A DNA stretch of 8,625 nt. Source: Bacteroidales bacterium (lineage in GTDB: Bacteria; Bacteroidota; Bacteroidia; Bacteroidales; WRGA01). Within the stretch, counting starts at the first letter, position 1. Each line of letters begins with the position of its first letter. The stretch lies in contig JAITHZ010000059.1 of assembly GCA_031279795.1 (NCBI GenBank), positions 1-8,625 of the forward strand, read 5' to 3'. Under the pieces are notes generated by a model. It made no database searches. It was not told where the DNA came from and worked only from the letters and a program-made list of their open reading frames with translations. A program made the translations under genes and the position numbers. This document shows positions 6,975 through 8,625 of the stretch, piece by piece.

Positions 6975-6982
6975 CAAAGGTA
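6975..6982 (-). promoter_or_regulatory. -7 box of the frr-rsgA promoter
   Basis: On the minus strand this reads TACCTTTG, an exact match to TAnnTTTG. The expected -33 position holds a run of T rather than TTTG. The predicted start is near 6968, giving a leader of about 50 bases before the frr ATG at 6919. This supports the 6919 start over the upstream TTG. Confidence 0.65.
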
Positions 6983-7078
6983 CAACTATTTTTTGTGCAG
7001 AAAAAAGCCGACAAACGTTAAATAATAATAATAATTAATAGATGTAATTTACAATTATTCGTTTGCGATAAATTTTTC

Positions 7079-7086
7079 TAACTTTG
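7079..7086 (+). promoter_or_regulatory. -7 box upstream of the signal-peptide ORF and pyrH
   Basis: TAACTTTG matches TAnnTTTG. A TTTG at 7062-7065 is only 13 bases upstream, too close for a standard -33 box, so the upstream element is weak. Transcription from here would start near 7093, cover the 28-codon frame at 7108, and could continue into pyrH at 7237. A poorer box, TACATTTA, lies just upstream of pyrH at 7218-7225. Confidence 0.5.
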
Positions 7087-7107
7087 TACGGATAAAGTAT
7101 TAGTGGC

Positions 7108-7194
7108 ATGAAAAAATTAATTTTCTCATTTTTAATAATTTCAGTCTCTGTTTGCGTTTTAGGGCAAGATGTTCCCGGACGGAGGAATGGATAA
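7108..7194 (+). CDS. 28-codon reading frame encoding a signal peptide and 8 residues (stub or micropeptide)
   Basis: An ATG at 7108, about 15 bases after the predicted transcription start, opens a frame of 28 codons ending in TAA at 7192. The product is MKKLIFSFLIISVSVCVLGQ followed by DVPGRRNG. The first 19 residues form a good signal peptide: two lysines, a hydrophobic core, and a G|Q cleavage site typical of Bacteroidetes secreted proteins. The only Cys lacks a lipobox. The mature part would be 9 residues. No downstream frame continues the protein, so a single nonsense mutation does not explain it. It is either the 5' remnant of a truncated secreted-protein gene, a real micropeptide, or a leader ORF for pyrH. 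I favour a remnant, without strong evidence. pyrH begins 42 bases after its stop. Confidence 0.5.
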   Translation: MKKLIFSFLIISVSVCVLGQDVPGRRNG

Positions 7195-7236
7195 AGAAAA
7201 TAACCGATAAATGACCATACATTTATATAAATAAAA

Positions 7237-7944
7237 ATGATGAAGTATAAACGCATATTATTGAAACTCAGCGGCGAATCGCTGATGGGAAAACAACAGT
7301 ACGGCATTGATGAAAAACGATTGGGCCAATATGCCGAACAAATCAAACATATAGTAGACGCCGGAGTACAGACAGGCATTGTAATTGGCGGCGGAAACAT
7401 TTTCCGAGGATTAAGCGGCGCAACCAAAGGATTCGACAGGGTGAAAGGCGACCAGATGGGCATGCTGGCGACCGTGATCAACAGTTTGGCTTTGAGTTCG
7501 GCGTTGACGGCAGCCGGCGTCAAGTCGAAAGTTCTGACGGCAATACGCATGGAGCCTGTCGGCGAATTTTACACGAAGTGGAAGGCCATTGAAGCGATGG
7601 AAAACGGACAAGTTGCCATTCTGTCCGGCGGCACAGGCAACCCGTTTTTCACCACCGATACAGGCGCAGCATTGCGCGGCATCGAAATCGAAGCCGACGT
7701 GATGCTGAAAGGCACCCGCGTCGACGGCGTCTACACCGCCGACCCGGAAAAAGATCCGTCGGCTGTGAAGTTCGACGAAATCTCATACGACGAGATCTAC
7801 CGCCGCAACCTGAAAGTAATGGACCTGACCGCCACAACCCTGTGTCGCGAAAACAACCTGCCAATCATCGTTTTCGACATGGACGGGGCGGGAAATCTTG
7901 AAAAAGCGCTGCAAGGCGAGAAAATCGGAACGCTAATCAGTTGA
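7237..7944 (+). CDS. pyrH: UMP kinase
   Basis: PyrH phosphorylates UMP to UDP, an essential pyrimidine step; bacterial PyrH is a hexameric amino-acid-kinase-fold enzyme unrelated to eukaryotic UMP/CMP kinases. The 235 residues carry the family motifs in order: KLSGES (10-15), GGGNIFRG (51-58), GDQMGMLATVIN (71-82), GGTGNPFFTTDTGAALR (131-147) and KGTRVDGVYTADP (158-170). Two ATGs in tandem (7237 and 7240) make the start uncertain by one residue. There is no Shine-Dalgarno motif; the palindrome ATTTATATAAAT (7221-7232) lies directly upstream. The second half of the gene uses many C- and G-ending codons and is more GC-rich than its flanks. The stop TGA lies in the first heptamer of the repeat at 7940-8005. 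In many bacteria pyrH precedes frr on one strand; here they diverge. Confidence 0.97.
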   Translation: MMKYKRILLKLSGESLMGKQQYGIDEKRLGQYAEQIKHIVDAGVQTGIVIGGGNIFRGLSGATKGFDRVKGDQMGMLATVINSLALSSALTAAGVKSKVLTAIRMEPVGEFYTKWKAIEAMENGQVAILSGGTGNPFFTTDTGAALRGIEIEADVMLKGTRVDGVYTADPEKDPSAVKFDEISYDEIYRRNLKVMDLTATTLCRENNLPIIVFDMDGAGNLEKALQGEKIGTLIS

Positions 7945-8005
7945 GAGTTGAGAATTGAGAGTTGAGAGTGAATTCGTTCTCAACTCTCAACATTCAACTC
8001 TCAAC
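7940..8005. repeat. Heptamer-based inverted repeat containing the stop codons of both convergent genes
   Basis: The left arm is four heptamers (7940-7967): GTTGAGA, GTTGAGA, ATTGAGA, GTTGAGA. The right arm (7978-8005) is four heptamers of the complementary form: TCTCAAC, TCTCAAC, ATTCAAC, TCTCAAC. The 10-base centre GTGAATTCGT includes an EcoRI-type GAATTC palindrome. The arms pair at 25 of 28 positions, so transcripts from either side form a long hairpin. It lacks a T-tract but may act as a two-way terminator or mRNA-stabilising end between pyrH and the regulator gene. The pyrH stop (7942-7944) lies in the first left heptamer, and the regulator stop (7994-7996) in the third right heptamer. 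The last codons of the regulator are repeat sequence. It has the look of a dispersed intergenic repeat. Confidence 0.9.
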
Positions 8006-8625
8006 TCTCTTAATAAACTCTGTGGGTGAACTGCCGTAATATTTGTGGAACGAATCGGAAAAATGCGACAGGTTGCTGAATCCCAAGGCATATGCTATCT
8101 CGGAAATTGTCAACTCGGACTTGGTAAGCAATGTCATGGCTTGCTTCAAGCGAACGGATTTGATGAAATTGTGCGCCGACTGTCCAGTCAGTTCTTTTAT
8201 CTTTCGGTACAGGTGGACGCGACTCATGCCGACATTGAGCGCCAGAAACTCAACCGTCAGGTCGGGCTTTCCAATGTTTTCGTTAATAATCTTGATTATT
8301 CTTTCGTACAGCAACTGGTCTGATGATTGCAGAACGATTGGTTTAATCAGCGATTTATTCTCTTCAGAATCAATTGCCCTCAATTTCAACCGTTCGCGAT
8401 TTTCAAAGAGATTCTCAATAAGTTTTTTCAACAAGTCGATATTAAACGGCTTCGAAACATAAGCGTCGGCTCCAGTATCAAAACCTTCGGCCTTGTCTTC
8501 GTTGGAAGTCCTGGCTGTGAGTAGAATCACCGGGATGTGGTTTACATTGATATTCGATTTTATTTTCTTCGTCAGCGCAATGCCATCCATTATCGGCATC
8601 ATGATGTCGCTGATTATCATGTCCG
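7994..8625 (-). CDS. Receiver-AraC regulator, C-terminal part (probable hybrid two-component system; runs off right edge)
   Basis: The frame is open to the right edge, so the N-terminus is missing; an ATG at 8620 is inside the receiver domain and is not the start. The visible part begins in a response-regulator receiver: 'DMIISDIMMPIMDG' with the phospho-acceptor Asp at 8606-8608, 'IPVILLTART' with the conserved Thr, and the switch Lys in 'YVSKPF'. A linker of about 40-50 residues leads to an AraC-type DNA-binding domain with two helix-turn-helix units ('LTVEFLALNVGMSRVHLYRKIKELTG' and 'LTISEIAYALGFSNLSHFSDSFHKYYGSSPTEF'). In Bacteroidetes this order is typical of one-protein hybrid two-component systems that sense sugars and control polysaccharide utilisation loci, but a stand-alone response regulator is not excluded. 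The last residues (RVES) and the stop come from the inverted repeat at 7940-8005. Confidence 0.88.
   Translation of the reverse strand, partial: DMIISDIMMPIMDGIALTKKIKSNINVNHIPVILLTARTSNEDKAEGFDTGADAYVSKPFNIDLLKKLIENLFENRERLKLRAIDSEENKSLIKPIVLQSSDQLLYERIIKIINENIGKPDLTVEFLALNVGMSRVHLYRKIKELTGQSAHNFIKSVRLKQAMTLLTKSELTISEIAYALGFSNLSHFSDSFHKYYGSSPTEFIKRVES

Noticed and set aside
6920..6985. N-terminal extension of frr from a TTG at 6985
   Set aside because: The added 22 residues are not RRF-like, the downstream ATG gives the usual length, and a -7 box overlaps the extension.
7019..7040. AAT trinucleotide run upstream of the pyrH region, considered as a phase-variable repeat
   Set aside because: The run is short, lies upstream of the predicted -7 box outside any coding frame, and is in keeping with the AT-rich intergenic background.
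7221..7232. Palindrome ATTTATATAAAT just before pyrH
   Set aside because: Twelve bases made only of A and T form palindromes often by chance; there is no supporting signal.
7035..7550. Minus-strand open frame of 171 codons across the frr-pyrH gap and the start of pyrH
   Set aside because: It is mostly antisense to pyrH, its gap portion is low-complexity AT-derived sequence, and it matches no family I recognise.

Overview
The window looks like a chromosomal segment of a Bacteroidetes bacterium, most likely order Bacteroidales. Three things support this. Promoter -7 elements of the form TAnnTTTG recur, one of them with a TTTG box exactly 19 bases upstream. Gene starts are preceded by A/T-rich sequence with no Shine-Dalgarno motif. 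The gene content also fits: a CoaX, barrel, LptC, TamB cluster, a Bacteroidetes-type RRF, and a receiver plus AraC regulator of the hybrid two-component kind.

Layout. From 1 to 4175, all on the minus strand, lies an envelope cluster transcribed right to left: coaX (type III pantothenate kinase), a secreted outer-membrane beta-barrel protein, an LptC-like lipoprotein, and the N-terminal 499 codons of a TamB/AsmA-like protein that runs off the left edge. coaX overlaps the barrel gene, and lptC and tamB share an ATGA, so this is probably one operon. An AT-rich gap (4176-4629) separates it from a plus-strand gene for a tiny Ala/Pro-rich lipoprotein. That gene has its own -7 box, a perfect 21-bp palindrome just upstream, and a strong intrinsic terminator. 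From 5170 to 6919 the minus strand carries frr (ribosome recycling factor) and rsgA (ribosome-assembly GTPase), followed by an independently promoted tRNA-Gln(CTG). pyrH (UMP kinase) is divergent on the plus strand from 7237. Between frr and pyrH is a 28-codon reading frame that is almost entirely a signal peptide. pyrH converges on the 3' end of a regulator with a receiver domain and an AraC helix-turn-helix, which enters from the right edge. Both of these genes end inside a heptamer-based inverted repeat.

Functionally the window combines translation housekeeping (frr, rsgA, tRNA-Gln), nucleotide and CoA metabolism (pyrH, coaX), and envelope lipid and outer-membrane biogenesis (barrel protein, lptC, tamB). 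I found no CRISPR array, transposase, toxin-antitoxin pair or defence island, and I do not think a new multi-gene system is present. The points most worth a second look are the repeat that provides both stop codons, the palindrome at the lipoprotein promoter, the signal-peptide stub between frr and pyrH, and the coupling of lptC to tamB.
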